A stretch of 64,000 bases of DNA from Acidovorax sp. 1608163 (GCF_003669015.1 NZ_CP033069.1:2676501-2740500); one strand, 5' to 3'. Counted from the first letter of the stretch, positions 55,619 to 64,000 are shown. The notes: a model not told the origin generated them from the letters alone. Numbers and translations: made by a program.

Positions 55619-56803
55619 ATGAAGTTTTCCTCCCGCGCAGAGCAGATCGAACCGTTTTACGTGATGGAAGTGGCCAAGGCCGCACAGGCCCTGGCCCGCG
55701 AAGTGGCCGGCACGCGCGAGCCCATGATCTTCCTGAACATTGGCGAGCCCGACTTCACCGCGCCGCCCCTGGTGCAAGAGGCAGCCGCCAAGGCCGTGCG
55801 CGATGGCACCACGCAATACACCAACGCCCTGGGCCTGGACGCCCTGCGCGAGCGCATCAGCGGCTGGTACCAAAGCCGCTTTGGGGTGCAGGTGCCTGCC
55901 CGCCGCATCGTGGTGACGGCCGGGGCATCGGCAGCGCTGCACCTGGCCTGCCTGGCGCTGATCGAGAAAGGGGACGAGATCCTCATGCCCGATCCCAGCT
56001 ACCCCTGCAACCGCCACTTTGTGAGCGCGGCAGAGGGCAAGGCCGTGCTGCTGCCCACCACGGCGGCAGAGCGTTACCAGCTCAGCAGCGACAAGGTGCG
56101 CACAGCCTGGACCGAAAAAACCCGTGGTGTCCTGCTGGCATCGCCCTCCAACCCCACCGGCACCTCGATTGCGCCGGGCGAGTTGCGGCGCATCCACGAG
56201 GTGGTGCAGGGCCATGGCGGCATCACGATGATCGATGAGATCTACCTGGGCCTGTCGTATGAAGAAGAGTTTGGCCACACGGCCCTCGCCATCGACGAGA
56301 ACATCATCAGTATCAACAGCTTCAGCAAATACTTCAACATGACCGGCTGGCGCCTGGGCTGGATGGTGGTGCCCGAGGCCATGGTGCCCGTGGTGGAGCG
56401 GCTGGCGCAAAACCTGTTCATCTGCGCCAGCACCGTCTCGCAAATGGCGGCGCTGGCCTGCTTTGAGGCCGAAAGCATTGCCGAGTACGAGCGCCGCCGC
56501 GCCGAGTTCAAGGCCCGCCGCGACTACTTCATCCCTGCACTGCAATCGCTGGGCTTGCAAGTGCCTGTGATGCCCGACGGCGCCTTCTATGCGTGGGCCG
56601 ACTGCACCGATGCGGCGCAGCGCCTGGGCGTGACGGGGAGCTGGGATTTCGCGTTTGAGGTGATGCGCCGCGCACACGTTGCCATCACCCCAGGGCGCGA
56701 CTTTGGCAGCCACGAGCCCGAGCGCTTTGTGCGCTTTTCCACGGCCAACTCCATGGCGCAGCTGCAAGAGTCGGTGGCGCGCCTGCGCACCCTGCTGGCC
56801 TAG
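55619..56803 (+). CDS. PLP-dependent aminotransferase, class I/II
   Basis: 394 residues. Fold-type I enzyme: FLNIGEPDFTAPPLVQEAAA, YTNALGLDALRERISGWYQS, PSNPTGTSIAPGELRRIHEV, and the PLP-binding Lys in SINSFSKYFNMTGWRLGWM. The conserved Arg that binds the substrate carboxylate is in AHVAITPGRDFG. Substrate cannot be named. ATG 55619; 160 bp separate it from nusB, in which no gene is seen. It may be transcribed with the following ybgC. Confidence 0.92.
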   Translation: MKFSSRAEQIEPFYVMEVAKAAQALAREVAGTREPMIFLNIGEPDFTAPPLVQEAAAKAVRDGTTQYTNALGLDALRERISGWYQSRFGVQVPARRIVVTAGASAALHLACLALIEKGDEILMPDPSYPCNRHFVSAAEGKAVLLPTTAAERYQLSSDKVRTAWTEKTRGVLLASPSNPTGTSIAPGELRRIHEVVQGHGGITMIDEIYLGLSYEEEFGHTALAIDENIISINSFSKYFNMTGWRLGWMVVPEAMVPVVERLAQNLFICASTVSQMAALACFEAESIAEYERRRAEFKARRDYFIPALQSLGLQVPVMPDGAFYAWADCTDAAQRLGVTGSWDFAFEVMRRAHVAITPGRDFGSHEPERFVRFSTANSMAQLQESVARLRTLLA

Positions 56804-56823
56804 CGCGGTTTGAAAGCACACGC

Positions 56824-57240
56824 ATGGCCTTTGAGTTTCCGATCCGCATCTACTGGGAAGACACCGATGCCGGTGGCATCGTGTTCTATGCCAACTACCT
56901 CAAGTTTTTTGAGCGCGCCCGCACCGAGTGGCTGCGCTCATTGGGCATTGGTCAGCACACATTGCGGGAACAAACCGGCGGCATGTTTGTCGTAACCGAC
57001 GCGCAGCTGCGTTACCTGCGGCCCGCGCGGCTGGACGATGAACTCATTGTTACCGCCAGCCTGCAGGACAAGGGGCGTGCATCGCTGACAATATTGCAGC
57101 AAGCGCTCCTGAAACCAGAGCACATGACCGAAGCCAAGCCCACGTTACTGAGCGAAGGCACCATCCGCATAGGCTGGGTGGACGCCGCAACGATGCGCCC
57201 CGCAAGAATACCGAGCCCCCTTCTGGAACAACTTTCATGA
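56824..57240 (+). CDS. ybgC: Tol-Pal-associated acyl-CoA thioesterase YbgC
   Basis: 138 residues of the hot-dog fold. IRIYWEDTDAGGIVFYANYL contains the catalytic Asp, and FFERARTEWLRSLGIGQ follows. YbgC hydrolyses short-chain acyl-CoA and acts with the cell-envelope Tol system. The stop overlaps tolQ (ATGA at 57237-57240), which supports the assignment. Confidence 0.94.
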   Translation: MAFEFPIRIYWEDTDAGGIVFYANYLKFFERARTEWLRSLGIGQHTLREQTGGMFVVTDAQLRYLRPARLDDELIVTASLQDKGRASLTILQQALLKPEHMTEAKPTLLSEGTIRIGWVDAATMRPARIPSPLLEQLS

Positions 57241-57941
57241 ACCATCAAAACATGTCCATCTTGAACCTGGTGCTGCAGGCCAGCTGGGTGGTGCAGCTGG
57301 TGATGTTGCTGCTGCTGACCGTATCGATCGCCAGCTGGGCCGCCATCTTTCGCAAGCTGATTGCGCTCAAGCGCGTGAAGTCGCTGAACGAAGACTTTGA
57401 GCGCGACTTCTGGTCGGGCACCAGCCTGAACGATCTATTTGCCAGCGCCGCACAGAACGCCAAGAACGCTGGCCCCATGGAGCGTATTTTTGCCAGCGGC
57501 ATGCGCGAATACCAAAAACTGCGTGAGCGCCGCATCACCGACGCAGGCACCCTGCTGGACGGCGCCCGCCGCGCCATGCGCGCCAGCATGCAGCGCGAGA
57601 TGGATGTGGTCGAATCCAGCCTGTCCTTCCTGGCGTCGGTCGGCTCTGTGTCGCCGTATGTGGGCCTGTTTGGCACGGTGTGGGGCATCATGCACGCCTT
57701 CACAGGCTTTGCGGGCATGGAGCAGGTCACCCTGGCCACCGTGGCCCCCGGCATTGCCGAGGCGCTGGTGGCCACCGCCATCGGCCTGTTCTCTGCCATT
57801 CCGGCCGTGATCGCCTACAACCGCTTTGCGCGCGACATTGACCGCGTGTCCACACACCTGGAGACCTTCATTGAAGAGTTCTCCAACATCCTGCAGCGCA
57901 ACCTGGGCGCACAGCCTTCGCAATCGGCCTCTGGCCATTAA
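57237..57941 (+). CDS. tolQ: Tol-Pal system protein TolQ
   Basis: 234 residues with three membrane helices. The first is near residues 15-35; the others are in FLASVGSVSPYVGLFGTVWG and the following ATAIGLFSAIPAVIAYN. TolQ pairs with TolR as a proton-driven stator that energises TolA for outer-membrane constriction during division. TolR starts 9 nt later. Confidence 0.95.
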   Translation: MNHQNMSILNLVLQASWVVQLVMLLLLTVSIASWAAIFRKLIALKRVKSLNEDFERDFWSGTSLNDLFASAAQNAKNAGPMERIFASGMREYQKLRERRITDAGTLLDGARRAMRASMQREMDVVESSLSFLASVGSVSPYVGLFGTVWGIMHAFTGFAGMEQVTLATVAPGIAEALVATAIGLFSAIPAVIAYNRFARDIDRVSTHLETFIEEFSNILQRNLGAQPSQSASGH

Positions 57942-57950
57942 GGAGCCCGC

Positions 57951-58373
57951 ATGCCCGCCATGGCGTCTCGCGGCAAAGGCCGTCGCACCATCAATGAAAT
58001 CAACATGGTGCCGTTCATCGACGTGATGCTGGTGCTGCTCATCATTTTCATGGTGACAGCCCCCATGCTCACCCCCGGCATGATCGATGTGCCCAGCGTG
58101 GGCAAAGGCAAGAACGTGCCCAAGGTGGTGGCGCAGGTCATCGTGAACAAGGACGGATCGCTGCAGCTCAAAACCCCCGAGGCCACCCGCACCGTGACCC
58201 AGCGCGAAGTGGGCGACGCGGCCCTGCGCTGGCAAAAAGACCAGAGCAAGGACACCGCCGTGATCATCAGCGCCGACAAGGGCGTTCAGTACGAAGCGGT
58301 GGTCAAGGCCATGGATGCCCTGCAAAAGGCGGGGGTTCAACGTGTTGGCCTGTCCGTCAAGCAAGGCGGTTGA
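57951..58373 (+). CDS. tolR: Tol-Pal system protein TolR
   Basis: 140 residues, ExbD/TolR family. The single membrane helix with the proton-carrying Asp is in INEINMVPFIDVMLVLLIIF. The periplasmic domain ends in VMDALQKAGVQRVGLSVKQ-like AMDALQKAGVQRVGLSVKQ. It completes the stator with TolQ. tolA follows. Confidence 0.95.
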   Translation: MPAMASRGKGRRTINEINMVPFIDVMLVLLIIFMVTAPMLTPGMIDVPSVGKGKNVPKVVAQVIVNKDGSLQLKTPEATRTVTQREVGDAALRWQKDQSKDTAVIISADKGVQYEAVVKAMDALQKAGVQRVGLSVKQGG

Positions 58374-58396
58374 ACCCATTGCTGCCCCCATCCTCC

Positions 58397-59443
58397 ATGC
58401 ACGCTCAAGACGACCGCGATCAGTTTTCGCCCCCCCGGCCACCAGGGCGCCTGCGCGCAGTGGCCATGGCCGTGCTGGTGCACGCCGCACTGATGGGTGC
58501 CCTGACCCTGGGCGTGAACTGGAAGACCACAGTGGACCAGCCGGCGGTGGAAGCCGAGTTGTGGTCCGCCGTTCCGCAGCAGGCGGCCCCGGCAGACAAC
58601 ACACCACCTTCGCCCCCCGAGCCACCATCGCCACCAGAGCCCCCTCCAAGGCCGGTGCCTGCGCCCCCTCCTTCACCGCCGCCCCCACCGCCCCGCGCGC
58701 AGGACAAGCCTGACACGCACGAAGCAGACATCGCCATCGAACGCGAGAAGAAGCGGCTGGAGCAGGAAAAGCGCGAGCGTGCCGAGCAGCAAGAGCGCGA
58801 CAAACGTGAACGCGACCGCCGCGAAAAGCTGGAAACGGAAAAGAAGGAACGCCTGGAGCAAGAGCGCAAGGAGCGCCTGCAAAAGGAAAAAGACAAAGAG
58901 CGCGAGCTGAAAGAAAAGCAGGCCGAGCAAAAGCGTGCCGAGCTGAAAAAGCAGGCCGACGAAAAACGCAAGGCGGAAGAAGCAGACGCCAAACGCAAGG
59001 CCGATGCGGAGTCGGATGCCAAGCGCAAATCAGAAGCCGATGCGAAGCGCCGTGCCGATGCCCAGGCCAAAGAGATGGCGGCCCAGCGCGAAGCCAACTT
59101 GCGCCGTATGCAAGGCCTGGCCGGTGCCACTGGCGGTGAGAACGCGAAGGGTAGCGACAAGGTGTCCTCAGGCCCATCGGGCAGCTACGGTGGCAAGGTC
59201 GCGGCCAAGGTCAAGCCCAACATCGTGTACCCCGATGCCATTTCGGGCAACCCGCGCGCGGTGGTGGAAGTGCGTGCGGCCCCCGATGGCACCATCGTCG
59301 GCAAGAAGCTGATCCAGTCCAGCGGCAACAAGGCCTGGGATGACGCCGTGCTGCGTGCGCTGGACAAGACCGAAACACTGCCGCGTGACATAGATGGGCG
59401 CGTCCCCTCGTCGCTGGAAATCGGGTTCCGTCCACAGGACTGA
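58397..59443 (+). CDS. tolA: Tol-Pal system protein TolA
   Basis: 348 residues. N-terminal membrane anchor (LRAVAMAVLVHAALMGALTL), Pro-rich segment, then a long charged coiled coil rich in EKER/KKK (about 110-245), and a C-terminal TolA/TonB-like domain (YPDAISGNPRAVVEVRAAPD, to the end). It links the inner-membrane stator to the outer membrane. ATG 58397 was chosen; a TTG at 58370 would overlap tolR and add nine residues. tolB and pal do not follow. Confidence 0.92.
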   Translation: MHAQDDRDQFSPPRPPGRLRAVAMAVLVHAALMGALTLGVNWKTTVDQPAVEAELWSAVPQQAAPADNTPPSPPEPPSPPEPPPRPVPAPPPSPPPPPPRAQDKPDTHEADIAIEREKKRLEQEKRERAEQQERDKRERDRREKLETEKKERLEQERKERLQKEKDKERELKEKQAEQKRAELKKQADEKRKAEEADAKRKADAESDAKRKSEADAKRRADAQAKEMAAQREANLRRMQGLAGATGGENAKGSDKVSSGPSGSYGGKVAAKVKPNIVYPDAISGNPRAVVEVRAAPDGTIVGKKLIQSSGNKAWDDAVLRALDKTETLPRDIDGRVPSSLEIGFRPQD

Positions 59444-59466
59444 GAAACAGCCTGTACTCTCCAACC

Positions 59467-59501
59467 GCGCCCACCCGGTCACCACGTGACCGGGTGGGCG
59501 C
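59467..59501. terminator. Perfect 16-bp hairpin between convergent genes
   Basis: GCGCCCACCCGGTCAC (59467-59482), loop CAC, GTGACCGGGTGGGCGC (59486-59501). There is no T-run on either side, so it may terminate weakly, with Rho, or protect 3' ends. It lies 23 bp after tolA and 37 bp before the stop of the convergent gene. Confidence 0.6.
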
Positions 59502-59538
59502 AGGGCCTCAGCCATTGCAGAGCACCCCTGTACACAGA

Positions 59539-59940
59539 TCACACCGCAGCGCGAGGCGTGGACACGCTAGAACCCGCCCACTCCAGCTCGGCGAGCACCA
59601 ACACCACCAGCCCCTGCAACACGACCCAACCCTGCCCCAGTGGGGTCAGGGCCATGCCAGAACCCCAGACGAGCCAGGCACTGGCGCCCACCCAGACAAA
59701 GTTGCCAAGCGCCAGAAAGCGCACACCCGTGGATGGCAACTGCGGGCGCGATGCCAACCAGGCCGCCAGCGAAGCCGCCGCCAGCACGATCAGCGCAGCC
59801 AGTTGCAACACGTAGGCCGGGATACCCATCCACGGAGCGATGAGCGCACTGCCCAGCCCATGGCTCAGGCACATACCCAAGCCAGAGGCGGCATCCAGCC
59901 ACAACACGCGGCGCAGGGTAGAAGAACGAATCGTGAACAT
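59539..59940 (-). CDS. Four-helix integral membrane protein
   Basis: 133 residues. Four hydrophobic segments are visible (for example LHGLGSALIAPWMGIPAYV-like segments, LAALIVLAAASLAAWLA, FLALGNFVWVGASAWLVWG and VVLQGLVVLVLAELEWA). No enzymatic motif. Divergent from an HTH regulator gene, with a palindrome between them, so it may be that regulator's target. ATG 59940 follows AGGAGTCTCTT, a good Shine-Dalgarno. Function unknown. Confidence 0.75.
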   Translation of the reverse strand: MFTIRSSTLRRVLWLDAASGLGMCLSHGLGSALIAPWMGIPAYVLQLAALIVLAAASLAAWLASRPQLPSTGVRFLALGNFVWVGASAWLVWGSGMALTPLGQGWVVLQGLVVLVLAELEWAGSSVSTPRAAV

Positions 59941-59989
59941 AAGAGACTCCTGTGAACCAAGTGGTAGGAGCCCCATGTTCCGCAGCATC

Positions 59990-60019
59990 GGTCATGGCGT
60001 CGATGACCTGGGAGGTCAT
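59990..60019. promoter_or_regulatory. Operator-like palindrome between divergent genes
   Basis: ATGACCT (60003-60009), GGG, AGGTCAT (60013-60019) form a perfect palindrome. An additional half-site GGTCAT lies at 59990-59995. The site is between the membrane-protein gene (start 59940) and the HTH regulator gene (start 60076), suggesting control of one or both. Confidence 0.5.
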
Positions 60020-60075
60020 GAGACCGCAGGCATTTGGGGTGGTCTGGCGGAGCGAACCTGCTCACAATCACGGCC

Positions 60076-60927
60076 ATGGCATCCGACACACAGCATTCCA
60101 ACGCCGCCCCATTCGCGCCGACCCGGCGGATGGCCGTGGGCGACCACCTGCGCCAGTGGCGCCTGCGAAGGCGCCTGAGCCAGCAGGAGCTGGCCGATGA
60201 CGCAGCCCTTTCGCCACGCCATCTGAGCTGCGTAGAGACCGGCAAGGCCAGCCCCAGCCGCGAGCTGGTGCTGCGCCTTTGCGAGCGCTTGGCCGTCCCC
60301 CTGCGTGATCGCAACGCTTGGCTGGTCGCAGCGGGCTATGCCCCCATGTACCGCCAGCAGCCGCTCGACGACCCGTCGATGCATGCCGCTCGCCAGGCCG
60401 TGCAACACCTGCTCGACCGCCACGCCCCCTGGCCCGCCGTGGCGTTTGACCGGCACTGGAACATGGTGCTGGCCAACCGCATGGTGCAACCCTTGCTCGA
60501 AGGGGTGGACCCTTCCCTGCTGCAAGCCCCCATCAACCTGCTGCGGGTGAGCCTGCACCCCCAGGGGTTGGCACCGCGCATCGTCAACCTGAACCAATGG
60601 CGCGAGCACCTGTTTGCACGCCTACAGCAGCAACTGCACAACACGTTTGACGCGTCACTGCAAGCCCTGCTCACCGAGTTGCAAAGTTACCCCGGCCAGC
60701 CAGACGAGCAGGCCCACCACTTGGCGGGAGAGCATCTGGGGGTGTTGATGCCTTTTCTCATCCAGTCCCCCTGGGGTGTGCTGAACCTGATCAGCACCAC
60801 CACGGTGTTCGGCTCGCCCACCGATATCACCTTGCAAGAGCTGGCGCTGGAGACGTTTTTTCCTGGAGACGAGGCCACGGCGCAGACCCTGCACGCTCTG
60901 GCGGCAAAGAGCACGCTCGAAGTTTGA
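60076..60927 (+). CDS. HTH transcriptional regulator, MmyB-like
   Basis: 283 residues. An N-terminal XRE-type helix-turn-helix (RQWRLRRRLSQQELADDAAL, then SPRHLSCVETGKASPSREL) is followed by a ligand-binding MmyB/PAS-like domain (VAFDRHWNMVLANRMVQPLL, then HLGVLMPFLIQSPWGVLNLI). Homologues control nearby genes, often with fatty-acid-like ligands. Divergent from a four-helix membrane protein gene. ATG 60076. Confidence 0.88.
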   Translation: MASDTQHSNAAPFAPTRRMAVGDHLRQWRLRRRLSQQELADDAALSPRHLSCVETGKASPSRELVLRLCERLAVPLRDRNAWLVAAGYAPMYRQQPLDDPSMHAARQAVQHLLDRHAPWPAVAFDRHWNMVLANRMVQPLLEGVDPSLLQAPINLLRVSLHPQGLAPRIVNLNQWREHLFARLQQQLHNTFDASLQALLTELQSYPGQPDEQAHHLAGEHLGVLMPFLIQSPWGVLNLISTTTVFGSPTDITLQELALETFFPGDEATAQTLHALAAKSTLEV

Positions 60928-60934
60928 AATTCAT

Positions 60935-60995
60935 ATGAAAAATCGCCTCTAGCGCTTACAGACAAAGCGCAAAAAGCTATAAATTCAATAGCAAA
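60935..60995 (-). repeat. Dispersed palindromic repeat, copy 13 (reverse orientation, degenerate)
   Basis: Read on the minus strand: TTTATAGCTTTTTGCGCTTT, then GTAAGCGCTAGAGGCG and ATTTTTCAT. Between convergent genes. Confidence 0.7.
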
Positions 60996-61029
60996 CCGCA
61001 AGCCTACGAGGCACGGAAAGAAACAACGC

Positions 61030-63588
61030 TCACGCTCCCGCAGGCTGGCGTTTCAACAACCACTGCTCCGTCTCCTGCTGCTGCCGAAACCGCGCCCAGT
61101 CCAGCACATTCTTGCCATGCGGGTCGCGGCCCCACAGGTCTACACGCTGCTGATCCAGCCATTGCAGCACGGGGATGCGGCCTTTGGCGGCCGCCAGCAT
61201 GGCCGGTGTCTCGCCCCGGCTGGCGGGGGCTGGTTCGGTCAAGGATTGCCCTTGTTCTTTCAACCAATCGAGGCAAGGCACGCAGCCGCTTTGCGCGGCC
61301 ATGTGCACGGGGCCCCAATCCCAGCGGTTGCGTGCCTGCAGGCTGGCCCCCGCCTGCACCAGGCGTTGCGCCACCGCCAGATGGCCACCATAAAAAGCCC
61401 GCAGCAGGGCGGTGTCGCCGCGCTCACTGTCTTTGGCTGTCTGCCGCAGATCGGGCTGGGCCCCAGCCTGCAGCAGCGCCTCGACATGCGCCAGTTGCCC
61501 CCGATGGGCGGCCAGCATCAACACAGAGGAACCCGTGTCCGCGAGCAAATTGGGGTTGGCGCCATCGCGCAATGCCTGCACCAGCGCGCTGGCATCGCCC
61601 GCATTCTGGGCATCCATCAGGCGGGCATCCGCAGGCGCCCAAATGCGCGAGGACGCCACCGTGGTGGGGCCTTGCGACACAGCATGCCGCCCCGCGCCCA
61701 CCACCGCGCGCCCGCCATAAGCCCACCACACGAGCATCCCAAAGGCCAAGAGCCAAACCCAGCCACCCCAGGCTGGGCGTGAATGTGCAGCCACCTGGGG
61801 CCGCTGCGCCCCCGGCGTGAAGCGCCCCCGCCGGTCCAGCCAGGCATGGGCCACCGCCTGGCCCACGGCTTGTGCAGCAGCCGTGCCGCTCAGCCCCGGG
61901 GTCAGCTTTTGCAGATGCCCTGACGCATCCTTGCCCAACACCGCATGGTAGGCCTGAGTCCCAGCCGTGAACTGCAGCTTGTGCACCAGCGCCTGGCTGG
62001 ATTCGCCCGGCAACGACGCAACGCGAGACCACACCCAAGAGCCGCGATGCACCACCAGGCCATCGTCTTGCACCCGCAGCGTCCACCGCCGGGTGGCGGC
62101 ATGCAACGCCCAGACAGGCAAAACCAACAAAGCCAACCAATCCCAAAAGCCGCTCGGCAGCACCAAGGCGCCAGGCTGGATGCGGTCGTTCACCCACCAC
62201 TCCAGCGCCAGCAAAGCCAGCGCCACAGCCGCGGACCAGCGCCACGCGGTCTGCTCGAACGCGAGCGACCAGGCATCCGCTGTCTCCGTCAAACGCACGT
62301 CCGGGGGAAGAAAGCGCGGAAGCTCATCGGGCTCCAGCATGCCCAATGAACCCAAGGCCGGAGGGGCGACATCTTGCCCAAAGGCTGGTGGCTCGATGGG
62401 GACTTCTTGCGTCCACTGCGCCCGCCGGTCAAAGCGGTCTGGCACGGATGCGGGCTCAGACCACGAAGGTGCAGCGGCCTCTACCGGCAGGTCATATGCC
62501 AGTTCCAACGTTCCCTCAGCACGCACCAGCTCCAGCCGCCAGTCCACCCGCTCACCACCGCGCCGCGCACCATGGGTAGGGGCATCCTCAGGCAGCTCAA
62601 AACGCGCGACCAGACGCCTACCGCCGTCACCCGTCGGCTGGCGCCGCGCCGTGGCTTCCAGCACCTCCACCCGGCGCTCGGGCGATCCCGAGCTGGACTC
62701 GTCCACTCGGTATTGCGCCAGTTGCATGCGCAGGCTTTCGGCCCCCGCCTGCTGGACGGCCCGCACAGGCAGCACCAGGGTGATTTCGACCGGCCGCCCC
62801 GCCGTGGGCCGTGATGGCAAGGCCGTCATGCCCATCCCTTGGTAGCGCCAGGCCTTGCGGCTGTGATGCCAAGCAGCCACCACCAGCCCCACGCCGATCA
62901 CCACAAAGATGCCCATGAAGCCCTTGCCCCACCACGGCGCCTTGCCATCCGACCAGAACAAAGCGGCCATGGGGAAAGCGATGCCACACCAGAACATCGC
63001 GAAGAACCACAACGCCCCCTGCCCCTTGGCCAAGGAATGGCGCGGCTCAAGGTCCTGCGCATCTTCCTTGGGGCGCCACAAGATGCGCAGGAACATCCAT
63101 GCGGCCGCCACGCCAACGCCGGTGAACACCAGGGCAAACGGAAGTCGAAAAATTTGCAGCCGCCAGCGGATGCTTCGGTCCAGCAGTGCCTGGGCCGGGG
63201 CCTGTGGGTTGACCCAGGCGGTGACGGGTTCACCCCGCTCCTGCGCTTGGCTCAGGGTGCGGTGCCATTGCGCCTGCCAGTCACCCACGTTGTCTGCGCC
63301 TGGGCGCAGGTCGAGCCCCACGCGTTGCCCTTCGTAAGCTTGCCCAGCCACCGTGTAGCGGTACCGGGCCTGCACCTGGTAGGTGGTGCCACCTTCGCTG
63401 CCTGGGTGTTGCTTCAGTTGCACATCCAGCACCTGGGCTGGCACGGGTTGCCATTGGCGCACGGTCCATGCCGCCGACGCGGTCTCTGCCAAAGGCCGCA
63501 GCCCTGCCCAGTACCCACCGGCACCAAACGCCACTGCAAAGATGGCGCAGAAAACCAGCAAAACCCCTCGTCCCATTGCGTTGTCCAT
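61030..63588 (-). CDS. DUF3592 membrane protein fused to C-terminal ankyrin repeats
   Basis: 852 residues. N-terminal membrane helix, then a DUF3592-like extracytoplasmic domain (QPVPAQVLDVQLKQHPGSEG, TTYQVQARYRYTVAGQAYEG), further helices (about 160-260), a long beta-rich soluble region, a pair of helices near 475-520, another near 625, and at least four ankyrin repeats at the end (SSVLMLAAHRGQLAHVEALL, then TPAMLAAAKGRIPVLQWLDQ). The fusion is unusual. Function unknown. ATG 63588 follows AAAGGAGGCAAGC, an excellent Shine-Dalgarno. Confidence 0.85.
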   Translation of the reverse strand: MDNAMGRGVLLVFCAIFAVAFGAGGYWAGLRPLAETASAAWTVRQWQPVPAQVLDVQLKQHPGSEGGTTYQVQARYRYTVAGQAYEGQRVGLDLRPGADNVGDWQAQWHRTLSQAQERGEPVTAWVNPQAPAQALLDRSIRWRLQIFRLPFALVFTGVGVAAAWMFLRILWRPKEDAQDLEPRHSLAKGQGALWFFAMFWCGIAFPMAALFWSDGKAPWWGKGFMGIFVVIGVGLVVAAWHHSRKAWRYQGMGMTALPSRPTAGRPVEITLVLPVRAVQQAGAESLRMQLAQYRVDESSSGSPERRVEVLEATARRQPTGDGGRRLVARFELPEDAPTHGARRGGERVDWRLELVRAEGTLELAYDLPVEAAAPSWSEPASVPDRFDRRAQWTQEVPIEPPAFGQDVAPPALGSLGMLEPDELPRFLPPDVRLTETADAWSLAFEQTAWRWSAAVALALLALEWWVNDRIQPGALVLPSGFWDWLALLVLPVWALHAATRRWTLRVQDDGLVVHRGSWVWSRVASLPGESSQALVHKLQFTAGTQAYHAVLGKDASGHLQKLTPGLSGTAAAQAVGQAVAHAWLDRRGRFTPGAQRPQVAAHSRPAWGGWVWLLAFGMLVWWAYGGRAVVGAGRHAVSQGPTTVASSRIWAPADARLMDAQNAGDASALVQALRDGANPNLLADTGSSVLMLAAHRGQLAHVEALLQAGAQPDLRQTAKDSERGDTALLRAFYGGHLAVAQRLVQAGASLQARNRWDWGPVHMAAQSGCVPCLDWLKEQGQSLTEPAPASRGETPAMLAAAKGRIPVLQWLDQQRVDLWGRDPHGKNVLDWARFRQQQETEQWLLKRQPAGA

Positions 63589-63682
63589 GCTTGCCTCCTT
63601 TTTGTTGTTGTTATGGATGTCTTGTTTTGGGCTCCAGCATAGTGACGAATTCATGACGGCTGCATGACAACCAAGGCAGGGC

Positions 63683-63710
63683 AAAAAAAAGCGGCCCCGA
63701 AGGGCCGCTT
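63683..63710 (-). terminator. Intrinsic terminator of acnB
   Basis: On the minus strand AAGCGGCCC pairs with GGGCCGCTT around a TTCG loop (a stable C-UUCG-G tetraloop in RNA), followed by eight U (A at 63683-63690). Confidence 0.9.
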
Positions 63711-63733
63711 GTGTTGCGCAACGAACGCAAGGA

Positions 63734-64000
63734 TCAGGCGGTCACGCCCTTGGCGGTTTCTGCGTACTCTTCGATCTGGTCGAAGTTCAGGTACTTGTAG
63801 ATCGAAGCACCATCCTTGTTCACGATGCCCATGGCGTCGTGGTACTCGGCCACCGTGGGGATCTTGCCCAGCTTGGACGCGATGGCGGCCAGCTCAGCCG
63901 AGGCCAGGAACACGTTGGTGTTCTTGCCCAGGCGGTTGGGGAAGTTGCGGGTGGAGGTAGACACCACCGTGGCGCCTTCGCGCACCTGGGCCTGGTTGCC
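63734..64000 (-). CDS. acnB: Aconitate hydratase B, C-terminal end
   Basis: Only the last 88 codons are in the window; the gene continues beyond its right edge. The sequence GNQAQVREGATVVSTSTRNF, PNRLGKNTNVFLASAELAAI and IYKYLNFDQIEEY is highly typical of AcnB, the TCA-cycle aconitase and 2-methylisocitrate dehydratase. Ends before a strong terminator. Confidence 0.95.
   Translation of the reverse strand, partial: GNQAQVREGATVVSTSTRNFPNRLGKNTNVFLASAELAAIASKLGKIPTVAEYHDAMGIVNKDGASIYKYLNFDQIEEYAETAKGVTA

Overview
The window is high-GC DNA from a betaproteobacterium, most probably a member of the Comamonadaceae close to Acidovorax. Evidence is the E. coli-type gshA, the ribB-ribX/ribH/nusB order, the ybgC-tolQRA cluster, several Burkholderiales-type DUF families, and thirteen copies of a palindromic intergenic repeat (core ATAGCTGCCAGCGCTTAT followed by AAGCGCTAGnGGC and a T-rich tail) that I recognise from this family. 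No rRNA, tRNA, complete insertion sequence, prophage or CRISPR array was seen.

Layout. 1-3.7 kb: a DODA-type dioxygenase (cut by the window edge), ribosome-rescue hydrolase arfB, a frameshifted exported protein and glnS. 3.7-11 kb: accessory DNA. An AT-rich insert carries a bacterial NACHT NTPase split by one in-frame TAA, then a PLD-like protein, a DUF924 protein, a CPBP membrane protease, an XRE/AbiEii toxin-antitoxin pair with a clear operator palindrome, and a small GIY-YIG-like protein. 11-24.7 kb: signalling and housekeeping (CHASE3-GGDEF diguanylate cyclase, 2OG-Fe(II) oxygenase, two solute-binding proteins, a deaminase, M14 and M23 peptidases, katG, an RluE-type pseudouridine synthase). 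24.9-31.8 kb: small Ala/Gln-rich proteins, DUF2242 and DUF3857 envelope proteins, a thermonuclease-like protein, and a flagellin with a zinc-protease domain in its variable region (a flagellinolysin). Its leader holds a 169-bp palindromic element lying between a sigma-28 promoter and the start codon. 31.9-33.6 kb: a run of small unrelated genes resembling a cassette or immunity-gene array. 33.9-48.7 kb: an MFS exporter, a DUF1800/DUF1501 pair, a DHH phosphoesterase, a TruC-like synthase, an unusual 1097-residue protein, a frameshifted GGDEF-EAL protein and the GTPase YlqF. 48.7-64 kb: gshA, an SDR enzyme, a triple repeat with DnaA-box-like motifs, a DUF938 methyltransferase, ferredoxin, riboflavin genes with nusB, an aminotransferase, ybgC-tolQRA, a divergent regulator/membrane-protein pair, a DUF3592-ankyrin fusion, and the 3' end of acnB.

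The main candidates for closer study are the flagellinolysin and its interrupted leader, the DnaA-box-like triple repeat at 51.5-51.9 kb, and the 3.7-11 kb defence-like region. Two genes (1256-1605 and 44624-46905) each appear to lack one base in a G/C homopolymer. That pattern fits either sequencing error or recent decay and cannot be settled from the window alone.
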